Assembly (NCBI RefSeq): GCF_016429255.1
Contig: NZ_JAELUG010000060.1
Location: 1-39,676 of the forward strand
Length of the DNA stretch: 39,676 nt
Direction of reading: 5' to 3'
From: Rhizobium sp. ASV8
GTDB taxonomy: Bacteria; Pseudomonadota; Alphaproteobacteria; Rhizobiales; Rhizobiaceae
The notes under the pieces are model-generated. The model searched no databases. It saw only the letters and a program-made list of their open reading frames with translations, and had not been told where the DNA came from. Shown one piece after another: positions 14,368 through 23,129 of this stretch. Both the position numbers and the translations under genes were made by a program. Position 1 is the first letter of the stretch. Every line of letters begins with the position of its first letter.

Positions 14368-15513
14368 TCAGGCGAAGCGCGCGGAGAACACGGCTTTGCA
14401 GGAAGCTTCGAGATGGCACTTCAACTCGTAGAGCAGTGCACAGATCGCAAGTGTGGCAACGACAATAGGGATGAATAGCGAGGCAGACATAAGCCCGAGC
14501 TGATCCAATGCGTAGGCGATAAGCAGCATGACGGTCTGATGGAGGACGTAGTAGGTGAGAATGGCTCGATTGAGATAGCGGATGACGGCATTCTCGCCCT
14601 TGCACCAGATCTTGGCATAGCCGAGAACGGCGACGATGGCACACCATTGAAAAGTGCCTCCAAGCGCCCTTCCGACAAGCAGGCGCCATTTTTCAGGCTC
14701 GGCGGCCGGCATGACGACAAAAAGCAACGCGAGGACCAATGCGCACGCCGATGCCACGGCCAAGGCCGGTTTCCGCATATCGACCACCGCATCCCAATAG
14801 TCATCGCGCGTCGCCATCGCCGCTCCGATAAAGAAGCATACGATATAGACGGCGTGACTATACCAGTCCCCCAACATGTTGGTCGTCGGCGGGAATGCCG
14901 GCCTGAGCACGAGCCGCAACAGCACGAAGAGTGTGACGGGCAGTATGAGAAGCCATTTTCCGGTCAGCCAGGAGGCAAGCCTATCGCCAGCATGAACCAA
15001 GAGTTGCGGCCGAACCGACACCGCAAGCGTCAGGAGGGCTGTATAAATCCAGAGGTAGGCGAGATACCACAAATGCTGCATGCCGGCGAGCTGGGCCAGT
15101 TCACCATTCGGCAAGAGTATCGGCGTCCATGTCGCATAGTGCCAGAACACGTCATAGAAGCTGACGTTCACGTCCAAACCTGCGTTCAACCAGACATAGA
15201 TCTGGGGAGGTATCAGAAAAAGGAGCCCTAGCAGCAAAGGTACCAGCAATTGCCTTGTGCGAGCGCTTCTTAGCGCATCCGGAGATTGCCGCGTCAACAA
15301 GATACCCGTCACCGTTCCTGAAATAATAAAGAGCAGAGACATCCGCCAAGGATGCGTCCATAAATGAATGAGATCAAAGACGGCAGAGCTGTCCGGCGCC
15401 TTCAGCAGAAAGGTTCTTGAGTTGAACATCAAGCTGACATGATAGACGATCAGCAGCATGAAAGCTGCGACCCTGACATAGTCCAGATCATATCGACGCG
15501 ACACCCTATCCAT
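14368..15513 (-). CDS. Acyltransferase-3 family membrane protein
   Basis: This family transfers acyl or succinyl groups to glycans, lipids or antibiotics at the membrane; OpgC/MdoC is the best-known relative. The 381-residue product has about ten hydrophobic segments. It begins with RYDLDYVRVAAFMLLIVYHVSLMF, which carries the conserved arginine and histidine of the family, and contains HLWTHPWRMSLLFIISG, LWYLAYLWIYTALLTL and ILTYYVLHQTVMLLIAY. The start ATG is at 15513. It stands alone, convergent with aztD, so context does not reveal the acceptor. Confidence 0.85.
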   Translation of the reverse strand: MDRVSRRYDLDYVRVAAFMLLIVYHVSLMFNSRTFLLKAPDSSAVFDLIHLWTHPWRMSLLFIISGTVTGILLTRQSPDALRSARTRQLLVPLLLGLLFLIPPQIYVWLNAGLDVNVSFYDVFWHYATWTPILLPNGELAQLAGMQHLWYLAYLWIYTALLTLAVSVRPQLLVHAGDRLASWLTGKWLLILPVTLFVLLRLVLRPAFPPTTNMLGDWYSHAVYIVCFFIGAAMATRDDYWDAVVDMRKPALAVASACALVLALLFVVMPAAEPEKWRLLVGRALGGTFQWCAIVAVLGYAKIWCKGENAVIRYLNRAILTYYVLHQTVMLLIAYALDQLGLMSASLFIPIVVATLAICALLYELKCHLEASCKAVFSARFA

Positions 15514-15608
15514 GATTTAGCATATCGAACTTCAACCTTTAATGGATGGTAAAAGCCGAATTGCCATAACTCACAACGTTCCGCTCCGGGGGCCCAAAGC
15601 CAGCGGAT

Positions 15609-15731
15609 GTGCCCAGCGGGCCAACGCTATTTCCCGAGCACGACGTCGGTGTCGACGAGGGAATTGTCCGGAAATATCCCTATCGGCAGGCTTATCTCGG
15701 CATTGCCCGGCTTTCGGATGAAACCCTGTGA
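15609..15731 (+). pseudogene. Possible remnant of a coding sequence
   Basis: A 40-residue open frame from a GTG reads PEHDVGVDEGIVRKYPYRQ and then LGIARLSDETL before a stop. It looks protein-like, with suitable codon usage, but has no ribosome site and no upstream extension beyond a nearby stop (15562-15564). I do not recognise it; it may be the tail of a lost gene or chance. Confidence 0.22.
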
Positions 15732-15763
15732 AACTGGAGATTTTCCAAGACCAGCCGGAATGT

Positions 15764-16879
15764 TCAAGCGGGCCGATCGCCTTCATCGCCCCGGCTCTCG
15801 CGGATACGGTCAGCGAGATCGAGAAAATTTTGTCGTATGCGGCGCACTGTAAAATCGAAACCGAACAAGCGCCCACTGTCACTAAACCCAACCGCTTGGG
15901 CAGCTTCTGAATGCTGAAATGCTTCGAAGGCCGCTTCGAAGGCGCCGTTCGCCTCGGACAGACGGCCTGAATCGATATCGCCTCCTTCCCTCAGAGCTTT
16001 GCCACAAGCCTCTGCAAAGCCGGCCTGTGCACGCAGAACCTGCCCGGCCTGCAAGCCAAGCGCCTCTACGACCTCGGCGGGAAACGGCGCCTCAAACAGA
16101 TGGCTGACATAGGTCATGTCATTGCGGATGCGCCACAACGAGCGCGGAATGGCGTCGGAGATCCCCTGCTTTGCCAACCATAGCGATCGCTCGCGCTGCG
16201 CATCGGTCAACAGCGCTTCCGTGGCGACCAGCGATTGCCGCAACCCGATATTGGCCTCTGCTGCCGAGACCGCCTCGCCCTTTTCGGCGGCGGTCGCAAG
16301 CGTGCGCATGATCTGCGCCATCACGTCGAGTGCCGATGCGAAACGGTCGAGCACGACCGTTCGCGAGCGGGTCGGCAGGATGAAGAGGCTAGCAAGGACG
16401 CCGATGACACCTCCGAGCGTGATTTCCGCAATGCGGTCAAGCACGAAAATCCCCACCGGAACCGTTTGCGAATGCGTCAACATCACGATCGCGGCCGTTA
16501 GTCCGGCGTTCTTCAGACGCGGCGCTCGCACGGAAACGAAACTGGCGAAGCCGACGACGCTGATCAGTGCAATTCCGATGGGAAGCGGCTCATGCGGCGT
16601 CACAAAGACTGCCGCACCGCCAAGCACCGCTCCCGCGACCGTCGCAACCAAGCGGTCAACGGCCATTCCAGCGGTTGCGCCTACCGATGCCTGCATAACG
16701 ATCAGTACCGTGAACACAGCCCAATAGCCCTGCTGAAGACTGAGCAGTTGGGAAAGCGCATAGGTTACTGTGCAGGCAATCATGACCCGCAGTGCCTGTA
16801 TGGCAGCGCGCTTGGTCTGAAACGATGAGGTTTTCGGCGGGGGCGGAGGTCCGCTTTGACGAGATGCGGGCTCTGTCAT
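15764..16879 (-). CDS. FUSC-family inner-membrane protein
   Basis: FUSC proteins (fusaric-acid-resistance / AaeB type) are membrane components of aromatic-acid or drug efflux, or of unknown export. The 371-residue product has a proline-rich cytoplasmic start (PPPPPKTSS). Six or so membrane segments follow at about 28-170 (ALRVMIACTVTYALSQLL, the family QGYWAVFTVLIVMQASVGAT block, and LDRIAEITLGGVIGVLASLF). After these comes a soluble helical domain (about 175-371). It is shorter than the 600-700-residue double-unit members. No membrane-fusion partner gene is adjacent, so it probably acts alone. Confidence 0.85.
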   Translation of the reverse strand: MTEPASRQSGPPPPPKTSSFQTKRAAIQALRVMIACTVTYALSQLLSLQQGYWAVFTVLIVMQASVGATAGMAVDRLVATVAGAVLGGAAVFVTPHEPLPIGIALISVVGFASFVSVRAPRLKNAGLTAAIVMLTHSQTVPVGIFVLDRIAEITLGGVIGVLASLFILPTRSRTVVLDRFASALDVMAQIMRTLATAAEKGEAVSAAEANIGLRQSLVATEALLTDAQRERSLWLAKQGISDAIPRSLWRIRNDMTYVSHLFEAPFPAEVVEALGLQAGQVLRAQAGFAEACGKALREGGDIDSGRLSEANGAFEAAFEAFQHSEAAQAVGFSDSGRLFGFDFTVRRIRQNFLDLADRIRESRGDEGDRPA

Positions 16880-17065
16880 TGCGCGACTTTCCAGATGGAA
16901 ACGTGTGTTGACAATGGCCGTGTGGGTCTTGCCCCTCCCGTTCGAGCAAGGGTGGCGCCAGCGGCCACACCTTTCGTCAACAATGGCAGCAATTCTTCCA
17001 GTAGGAAAGAAGGACGGCCCGGGAGAGGGCCAATCTCTGCACGCCTCTATGGTCTCAAACGGAAA

Positions 17066-17096
17066 AGCCCGAACAACCGGTAATGTCGTTCGGGCT
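17066..17096 (-). terminator. Terminator of the DUF1269 gene
   Basis: AGCCCGAAC (17066-17074) pairs with GTTCGGGCT (17088-17096). On the minus strand the stem is followed by TTTCCGTTTGAG. It lies 31 bases after the DUF1269 stop codon. Confidence 0.75.
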
Positions 17097-17127
17097 CCAA
17101 TGCTCTATTGGTCTGGAGAATTTTGGG

Positions 17128-17673
17128 TCAGGCGGTTGCCGCAGCGGTAGAGGGCGGCGTCAACGTGTCATCGACAAGCGCCTGCCGCAACCGTGTTTCC
17201 TGCTCCGGCGAAAGCGAGGTACGAAGCAGGCGTGCGTGATCGCCCTTGAACTCGGCCAGCACTTTCTCGGGTTGGACCTTGCGGATCAACAGAAAAAGAG
17301 CGGAGCTTTTTGCGGGAATGGTGTCAGCCAGCTTCTTGATCAGATCGTCGTCGATACCGTAATCCGCCATCGATCCAGCCAGCGCACCGGATCCCGCGCC
17401 AAGCGCGCCACCGACAACCAGACCCGCCAAGGGATTGAGGAACAGCAATCCGACCAAGGATCCCCAAAGGGCGCCCGACAGGCCACCGCTCGCCGCGCCC
17501 GCGGCAGTCAGGTTGACGCTCTGCTTGAGACGAACCTTGCCGGTATCGTCTCTCACCGCAATGACGGCGTCTTCCAGATCGATCAGATATTCCTTCTCAA
17601 GCTGCACGAGACGATTGAGAACGGCATCCGCCTTATCGGCATCATCAAAACCAAGAACCACGAGTTCAGACAT
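17128..17673 (-). CDS. DUF1269 domain-containing protein
   Basis: The product is 181 residues from the ATG at 17673, chosen because GGAGG lies 7 bases before it; a longer frame adds 12 residues without a site. It opens with SELVVLGFDDADKADAVLNRL, typical of DUF1269, has a glycine/alanine-rich hydrophobic middle (about 63-105, GGLSGALWGSLVGLLFLNP) and an alpha/beta C-terminal part (SSALFLLIRKVQPEKVLAEF). The family is of unknown function, often annotated as a membrane protein. It follows the small hypothetical gene by 53 bases, so the two may be co-transcribed. Confidence 0.85.
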   Translation of the reverse strand: MSELVVLGFDDADKADAVLNRLVQLEKEYLIDLEDAVIAVRDDTGKVRLKQSVNLTAAGAASGGLSGALWGSLVGLLFLNPLAGLVVGGALGAGSGALAGSMADYGIDDDLIKKLADTIPAKSSALFLLIRKVQPEKVLAEFKGDHARLLRTSLSPEQETRLRQALVDDTLTPPSTAAATA

Positions 17674-17726
17674 CAAAAATCCTCCGGGGTCGTGTCGACG
17701 TGACAACACATAGTGCGCCGCAGCAA

Positions 17727-18017
17727 TTAGTGAACAGCCGTACTGATCAATCTATACGGATGGTTGGCCTTAAAGTGAGAAATGACTTCAGCTGCCTGCT
17801 GGAGCACCTTGTCGGCGTTCTCCGGATCGTCGCGAGCCAACTCATCGGCATTGATGCGGATGGCCTCAGCCATGTTGTTCGAAAACGCCGCAAACTGCTT
17901 GTCGCCTTCGACCAGAGCCTCAAGCGCTGCATCTTCCAATGTCAACGCGGCATCGATCAGTATTTCCTCGCGTTCTTCAACGCTCAATTCTTCGATTATC
18001 TTCGTTCTTTCTTCCAT
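17727..18017 (-). CDS. Small acidic helical hypothetical protein
   Basis: A 96-residue, highly charged, probably all-helical protein (EERTKIIEELSVEEREEILI at the start; DPENADKVLQQAAEVISHF later) that I do not recognise. The ATG at 18017 has GGAG eight bases upstream; a GTG three codons earlier overlaps that site and is less likely. There is no signal, membrane segment or cysteine. It precedes the DUF1269 gene by 53 bases on the same strand. Confidence 0.7.
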   Translation of the reverse strand: MEERTKIIEELSVEEREEILIDAALTLEDAALEALVEGDKQFAAFSNNMAEAIRINADELARDDPENADKVLQQAAEVISHFKANHPYRLISTAVH

Positions 18018-18148
18018 TTTGATCACTCCAGATAGACGTGATTGACATCGAGCTCATGAAGCCTCGAATACTAAACAGCTAAGAAGAGAGAAACTTGGTT
18101 TCAAGATCCAGGCTGCGTCGGGCCATGATCAAACGGCGCCTGGACGGC

Positions 18149-19780
18149 CTAGCCGGCGTAGCGCGTTTCCAGCATATCCAGCTCGCGCACGAGCTTGGTT
18201 GCAATCTCGTTGCCAATCTGTTTGGCCCGCAGCTTACGGAAGATTTCGCTGCGTTCGGCCCGCACGGCTGCGAGCCGCAACTCCAGCTCGACACGGTTCA
18301 TGCGCTTGGAAAGCTCCAGCTCCTCACCCTCGCCGGATTGATTGCGGATACGTTCGCGATAAAGCTCCATCACCCTCGACGCCACCTCTACATAGAGGTC
18401 AGCGTCATCATGGTCCTTGGATAGCGAGTGCTGAAGGCGCGCGACTTCCGTGATCGCTGCTCTCGCGGCATCGACCCTGGCGGCGGCTTCATCCTCCTCA
18501 TGCTTGGTGTCCTTCGGAAGCTCCAGATTCCGGAGCAGCGGCGGCAGGAAGAGCGCTGCCATTATCAACGACACGATGATGACACCCATGGCAAGGCAGA
18601 TAGCGAGATCGCGCGCCGGGAAAGGCGAACCGTCGTTCATTGCGAGCGGCAAGGTCAACACACCGGCAAGCGTGATCGCACCGCGAACGCCCGCAAACGA
18701 GAAAGCGGCCAGGATACGCCAATTCGGTGAAGTCTGGCGCTGGCGCCGCTGCCGAAACAGGGTCAGGTGAAGCGACAGCCAGACCCAGATAAACCGCAGC
18801 GCGACGAGACCGAAAGTGAGCCCGACGACATAGGCAGCAAGCCACCAGAACTCGTGATGCCCCGTCACCTGCACCGTCGCCGACGCTCTCGCAGCAATCG
18901 AGGGAAGCTGTTCGCCGAGAAGCACGAAGATCGTGCCGTTGGCGGCGAACTGGATCATGTCCCACACGGCGCTGCGGCGCACGCGGGTGGTGGCCATCGC
19001 GCGCCCCGAACTTTCCGCGACACTCATCGTCGTCCCGGCCGACACCGCGGCCAGGATGCCGGAGCAATGGGCATGTTCCGCGATCAAATATGCCGCAAAC
19101 GGGATCAAGATGCTGACCAGAATTTGCGAGCCGCTCTCTTCGCCGTAGCGCAGCGAAATTCTGGTGCTGAGCCAAGTGATCGTCCACGTGACGCCGACAC
19201 CGATCGCCAGGCCGCCGATCGCCGTCCAAAGAAAAGTCAGCGTCGCGTCATAGAGCGAAAAACTGCCCGTCAGAGCCGCGGCGATCGCGAAACGAAGGCA
19301 AACAAGGCCCGACGCATCGTTCAAAAGGGATTCGCCTTCGAGTATATGCATCATCCGGGGCGGGATCGGCACCCTTTGGGCGATTGCCGACACGGCAATG
19401 GGATCGGTCGGCGAGATGACCGCAGCAAGCGCAAACGCGACTGGTAGCGGCATGGCCGGGATCATCCAGTGCACGAGCAGGCCGGCACCGAGAACGGTGA
19501 AAACTACCAGCCCCAGCGCCAGTTCGACGACGATGTTCATATCCTTCCGCAGCTCGTCGGCCGGGATCCGCCAACCGTCGAGAAAGAGAAGTGGCGGCAG
19601 AAACAACAGGAAGAAAATCTCGGGATCCAGCCGCACGCTCAGATTGGCGGACAGACCGATAATGGCCCCGAGCGCGATCTGGATGAGCGGCAGCGGCAGG
19701 ACGAGCGGTATGGCTCGGGAAATGGCGCCACTCACGACGATCGCCAGCAGAAGGACGAGGGTTGTGGTAATTGTCTCCAT
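18149..19780 (-). CDS. Na+/H+ antiporter, CPA1 (NhaP/YjcE-like) family
   Basis: CPA1 antiporters exchange Na+ (or K+) for H+ across the inner membrane. The 543-residue product has about twelve membrane segments up to residue 425. The ion-binding block SPTDPIAV lies at 123-130 (D126), EGESLLNDASGLV at 148-160 (N154, D155) and AFSFAGVRGAITLAG further on. The tail (about 430-543) is a charged, helical, cytoplasmic domain that likely forms a coiled coil, as in the YjcE type. It is a single gene with a 29-base hairpin just upstream. Ion specificity cannot be read from sequence. Confidence 0.92.
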   Translation of the reverse strand: METITTTLVLLLAIVVSGAISRAIPLVLPLPLIQIALGAIIGLSANLSVRLDPEIFFLLFLPPLLFLDGWRIPADELRKDMNIVVELALGLVVFTVLGAGLLVHWMIPAMPLPVAFALAAVISPTDPIAVSAIAQRVPIPPRMMHILEGESLLNDASGLVCLRFAIAAALTGSFSLYDATLTFLWTAIGGLAIGVGVTWTITWLSTRISLRYGEESGSQILVSILIPFAAYLIAEHAHCSGILAAVSAGTTMSVAESSGRAMATTRVRRSAVWDMIQFAANGTIFVLLGEQLPSIAARASATVQVTGHHEFWWLAAYVVGLTFGLVALRFIWVWLSLHLTLFRQRRQRQTSPNWRILAAFSFAGVRGAITLAGVLTLPLAMNDGSPFPARDLAICLAMGVIIVSLIMAALFLPPLLRNLELPKDTKHEEDEAAARVDAARAAITEVARLQHSLSKDHDDADLYVEVASRVMELYRERIRNQSGEGEELELSKRMNRVELELRLAAVRAERSEIFRKLRAKQIGNEIATKLVRELDMLETRYAG

Positions 19781-19815
19781 TATCCCAAACTTTGCCTGGA
19801 TTTTCCGATTACGAC

Positions 19816-19844
19816 CGCCGCGCCTGAACTATAGAGGCGCGGCG
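19816..19844. other. Perfect 10-bp hairpin upstream of the antiporter gene
   Basis: CGCCGCGCCT (19816-19825) pairs with AGGCGCGGCG (19835-19844) around a 9-base loop, 36 bases before the antiporter ATG. It has no T-run. It may be a leader structure of the antiporter mRNA or a stop for transcription arriving from the 55-aa gene upstream. Confidence 0.45.
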
Positions 19845-20016
19845 TCAAAATTCCACCGCCGGAGGCAGGCTTGGCATCCATGTTCCGCATATTGAGAACG
19901 TCATCGTGTCACGACACGGCGATCAGACGCCAAGGTGGATAGTTCAGACAAGGCCGCCCAATTTGCCGTTGCGCGCGAGAAAGCGTCGGCCCGCAACACC
20001 CCGGATCATGTGAGAA

Positions 20017-20031
20017 ACGCCTTCGTGGCGT
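20017..20031 (-). terminator. Short hairpin at the end of the 55-aa membrane protein gene
   Basis: On the minus strand ACGCC-ACGAA-GGCGT is followed by TTCTC, and the stem begins inside the stop codon. The stem is only 5 bp, so this is a weak call. Confidence 0.4.
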
Positions 20032-20198
20032 CAGAAAGCCGGCCCCGCCGTCCCGCCTTTCAGCGAGAAGTAAGCAAAGGCCGCTAGGAAGAACGCTATG
20101 ACGGCGGCGGCGACCAACAGGCGCTTCAACCACGGCGGCGTTTGCCTCGGTGGCTTCGGCTTGGGACGGCGCTCAAATTTGACAATATTATCGGACAT
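20031..20198 (-). CDS. 55-aa single-span membrane protein
   Basis: The frame encodes MSDNIVKFERRPKPKPPR, then PPWLKRLLVAAAVIAFFLAA and FAYFSLKGG: a basic, proline-rich cytoplasmic start and one membrane segment (about 25-45). Similar short 'MSDNIVKF' proteins are, from memory, common in Rhizobiaceae; function unknown. The ribosome site is weak. It is shorter than usual gene-calling limits but has good coding composition, with a hairpin at its end. Confidence 0.72.
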   Translation of the reverse strand: MSDNIVKFERRPKPKPPRQTPPWLKRLLVAAAVIAFFLAAFAYFSLKGGTAGPAF

Positions 20199-20444
20199 GC
20201 ACACCGATTAGCGAAGATCAAACGGTTTGCCAATCCGATATCAGCACAAGCGAGGTTACGTTCCGACCAACCATCAGCCAAAACCGCTCGAGCGAAGCGA
20301 ACTCTCGCTCTGACCTGCGACACACCCGGGGGCGTGCAAGCAGGCCGACTGTCAATATCAACAGAAAACCAGATGGGCCCTACTCAGATCGCAAATTGCG
20401 GACAGCCCATTGAACGAAATAGACAAAGCCCGAAAGGTGCCCCC

Positions 20445-21209
20445 TTGAAACTACTCAATATGGTCCGCCCCTGGACAGCTCAGCAGCGTGCGCTCATCAT
20501 CCCATTCCCCGGCCAACAAGACCTCGAGAGGCGCAAATCCGCAGCAACGGATGCCGACGGCTTGGTGGTGGCGTTCTTTACCCCCTGCAGTTTTTACGAA
20601 CAGGAAAAGGAACGCATGGTCCGCTCGGCCGAGAGGATCGGCCTGACAGTCCACGCGACAGCATTGCCTAGCGCCGGAAGCTGGGTGCTGAATGCAGGCC
20701 TGAAACCCGGCTTTCTTGTGCAAGAACGGGCAAGGCTGCGCGGGCCGCTGCTTTACGTCGACGTCGACGCCGTCTTCCATCACAATCCCTGGCCGGAACT
20801 TAGCAAGCTCGATTGCGATATCGCCGCCTATTACGATGGCGAAGGACGCCTGCTCAGCGGAACAATTTTCATCAACGATACCTCTGCGGCGGCGTGTATC
20901 CTGGAGCTCTGGCGGCAAGCATGTTTGGCAGCTCCGGAGGTATGGGATCAGCTTGCTCTCGAAGAGATTATCGCCAAGGACGAACAGAGCGCCCATCCAA
21001 AATTTCGCGTGGCCAAACTGCCTGTGTCCTTCTGCTGGATCTTCGATCGCACCGAAAACGAGGCGGTTGGCGAAATCTTCATCGAGCAATTGCAGGCCAG
21101 CCGGGAGGCACGGAAACCCAAACGCTGGTTCGGCCGTATCGGCAAGCGCCTGAAGCGCCGTCGCGACCGTATCGGCGAGATAGAGCGCATCCTGCACAGC
21201 AACCGATAG
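20445..21209 (+). CDS. Putative glycosyltransferase with nucleotide-diphospho-sugar transferase fold
   Basis: The product is about 254 residues. The block LLYVDVDAVFHHNPW has the DxD metal/sugar-nucleotide motif. SGTIFINDTSAA and DQLALEEIIAKDE follow as in GT-A-type transferases, with LPVSFCWIFDR after. The C-terminus is strongly basic (KPKRWFGRIGKRLKRRRDR), which suits membrane-surface attachment. The start is uncertain: TTG at 20445 has AAAGG at 7 bases, while ATG at 20460 has no clear site; a longer upstream frame has little coding character. It is a lone gene. The acceptor is unknown. Confidence 0.7.
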   Translation: MKLLNMVRPWTAQQRALIIPFPGQQDLERRKSAATDADGLVVAFFTPCSFYEQEKERMVRSAERIGLTVHATALPSAGSWVLNAGLKPGFLVQERARLRGPLLYVDVDAVFHHNPWPELSKLDCDIAAYYDGEGRLLSGTIFINDTSAAACILELWRQACLAAPEVWDQLALEEIIAKDEQSAHPKFRVAKLPVSFCWIFDRTENEAVGEIFIEQLQASREARKPKRWFGRIGKRLKRRRDRIGEIERILHSNR

Positions 21210-21236
21210 CCGCCGGACTGCTTGTCGCTTTTGGTT

Positions 21237-21261
21237 GGTGCCGGCGTCTGACGCCGGCACC
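21237..21261. terminator. Bidirectional terminator between convergent genes
   Basis: GGTGCCGGCGT (21237-21247) and ACGCCGGCACC (21251-21261) form an 11-bp stem with a 3-base loop. It lies 27 bases after the glycosyltransferase gene and 4 bases beyond the convergent dioxygenase gene, matching a shared stop. Confidence 0.7.
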
Positions 21262-21265
21262 CAGA

Positions 21266-22195
21266 TCAAAGCATGTCGCCAAGAGACCAGTGGTTGTTCC
21301 AGCGGGCGTCAATCTCGTCCTCAACATTCTGATAGCGGATGTCCGTGGACAACCGCAGCCGCTGGTGCGCGTCCTGATTGGTCGTCGAGGCATGAATCAT
21401 GAAGGGTGAGTGGAGCATCACGTCTCCGGCTTCATAATCGGCAACCAGCCAGCGCGTGTCGAAGCGCTGCGCCATGTCAGGCAGATCCTTCGAGACCCAT
21501 CCGCCCTCCGTCATGTTGCGATTATAGGCGCTCACGCGCTCCTCGGGGCTGAGGTCGCTGTTCTGTTTTGCGAAGTCGCGCTCCATTCGGGCGCCGATTG
21601 CGTGCGAGCCTTCGAGATAGGTGAGCCCGCCCATTTCGATCGGAATGTCTCCGATCGGAATCCATGCGGTCACGACCCGGCTTGTGCCCCCACGAAGATA
21701 GACGAGATCATAATGCGCGGGCGTTGCCGTCGTCGTTCCAGGACGGACGTGGCGCATGATCTTGCGCTTATGCAGATAGGAAATGCCCGCCAGGAATTCA
21801 TCCATGAAACGCGCCAAGCGCGGTTGTGCGCAAAAGCCCTCGTAGGCGACCGAACGGACCAACGCCATTAGGCAACGGTCCACCGCTTTGCTATCCGGCG
21901 CAACCGCGGATGCGATCCCATCGCGCGGATCCGTGCCCGAGGCGATGAGGCCGGTTGCTGCCAGATGGCCGAACACCCAACCGCGGAACTCGATCACCTC
22001 GTTTCGCGGCAGAAAACCCTTCAACCAGACATAACCGTTTTCTTCGTAGAGACGGCGGATCGCCGCAACACCGATATCCGGATCGGTGGGCGTCAGAGAA
22101 CCCAGCCGATTTGGCGCCGTTGACAGCACCTTCTCATTGGCAACAAGTCTGAGCTGTTCCTCGCCACGCTGCGTCATCTTAGTGGGAATCGACAT
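21266..22195 (-). CDS. Phytanoyl-CoA dioxygenase (PhyH) family protein
   Basis: PhyH-family enzymes are Fe(II)/2-oxoglutarate oxygenases that hydroxylate small molecules. From the ATG at 22195 the product has 309 residues. The iron triad is visible as H161 and D163 (TPAHYDLVYLRGG) and H268 (SPFMIHAS), followed by a 2-oxoglutarate-binding arginine (R279 or R281). GGLTYLEGSHAIGARMERDF is the usual strand-loop. A longer frame upstream runs into the divergent AraC gene and is unlikely. It is divergent from an AraC regulator, which probably controls it. The substrate is unknown. Confidence 0.88.
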   Translation of the reverse strand: MSIPTKMTQRGEEQLRLVANEKVLSTAPNRLGSLTPTDPDIGVAAIRRLYEENGYVWLKGFLPRNEVIEFRGWVFGHLAATGLIASGTDPRDGIASAVAPDSKAVDRCLMALVRSVAYEGFCAQPRLARFMDEFLAGISYLHKRKIMRHVRPGTTTATPAHYDLVYLRGGTSRVVTAWIPIGDIPIEMGGLTYLEGSHAIGARMERDFAKQNSDLSPEERVSAYNRNMTEGGWVSKDLPDMAQRFDTRWLVADYEAGDVMLHSPFMIHASTTNQDAHQRLRLSTDIRYQNVEDEIDARWNNHWSLGDML

Positions 22196-22292
22196 TTCAT
22201 TCGCCCGACATCTGAGTTGAAGACCCGTTGAATCTAGCGAAATAAGCTGCTTTCCTACATGGAGGAAAATCATACTGGACTTTTCGCTCATC

Positions 22293-23117
22293 ATGAAAAC
22301 GACGGAAGCCATCTATCGATCACCGCTTGCGGCCATGGGAGGCCTAGCCGTTATCGGCAGCGGCAAACAGCACGTCGCGCATTGGGTAAAAGCTCGAAAA
22401 CTGCCGAGCTATGCCGCCGTTCTGGTGGAGCACGGCAGCGGGTTTCTGGAAACCGATGTCGTTGGTCGAAAGAGCATCAAGGGTCCTGCCCTTTTCTGGC
22501 TTTTCCCGAACCGGCAGCATTCATATGGCCCGGATGTAGATGGCTGGAGCGAGCGGTGGGTACTTTTCGAAGGCTCGCTCCTGCGCGACTTCCTGCGGCT
22601 GCGACTGATAAGCGAGCAGAATCCGATCATGCCACTTCGCAGCCTCGACCGCGTGCAACGTCTCTTCAACACTCTGCACGCCGATCTGATCGAAGATACG
22701 CCGCTTGCCAGTGCTTCGGCCGCTTCAGCCCTCCATCAGGTCGTCATTCTCGCTGCCCAACAGGTGGGGCGGATCAGACCTGTGCCAACTGTGGGTGCTG
22801 ATATTGCAGAGATCATCGAGGCATTTCGCAAAAGAGCGATGCAGCCTCTCGACATGGCGGCTTTTGCGGCTGAGCACGGCATGTCGCCGGCAACCTTTCG
22901 CAGGAAGGTATTGGCGGAAATCGGCCTGCCACCGAAAGGCTTTCAACTTCGGCTGCGCTTGGATCACGCCAAGGAGCTTCTGGCAACGACAGACGACAAG
23001 GTCGAAATTGTCGCCTCCAAGGTGGGGATCGACGACGCGTTTTACTTTTCGCGGCTGTTTCATGAACGGGAAAACTGTACCCCGCGCGAGTTCCGCGACC
23101 GCTACAGGAGAAGCTGA
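22293..23117 (+). CDS. AraC-family transcriptional regulator, divergent from PhyH gene
   Basis: The 274-residue product has an N-terminal sensing domain (about 1-165) with a short cupin-like pattern (GPALFWLFPNRQHSYGP). The C-terminal double helix-turn-helix (about 185-272) includes FAAEHGMSPATFRRKVLAEI and VEIVASKVGIDDAFYFSRLF plus the TPREFRDRYRR end typical of AraC/XylS. The ATG at 22293 lacks a good ribosome site. A strong GGAGGAA lies at 22261 with an in-frame CTG at 22275, so the start may be upstream. It shares a 97-base intergenic region with the PhyH gene. Confidence 0.9.
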   Translation: MKTTEAIYRSPLAAMGGLAVIGSGKQHVAHWVKARKLPSYAAVLVEHGSGFLETDVVGRKSIKGPALFWLFPNRQHSYGPDVDGWSERWVLFEGSLLRDFLRLRLISEQNPIMPLRSLDRVQRLFNTLHADLIEDTPLASASAASALHQVVILAAQQVGRIRPVPTVGADIAEIIEAFRKRAMQPLDMAAFAAEHGMSPATFRRKVLAEIGLPPKGFQLRLRLDHAKELLATTDDKVEIVASKVGIDDAFYFSRLFHERENCTPREFRDRYRRS

Positions 23118-23129
23118 AGCAGCCTTGGT

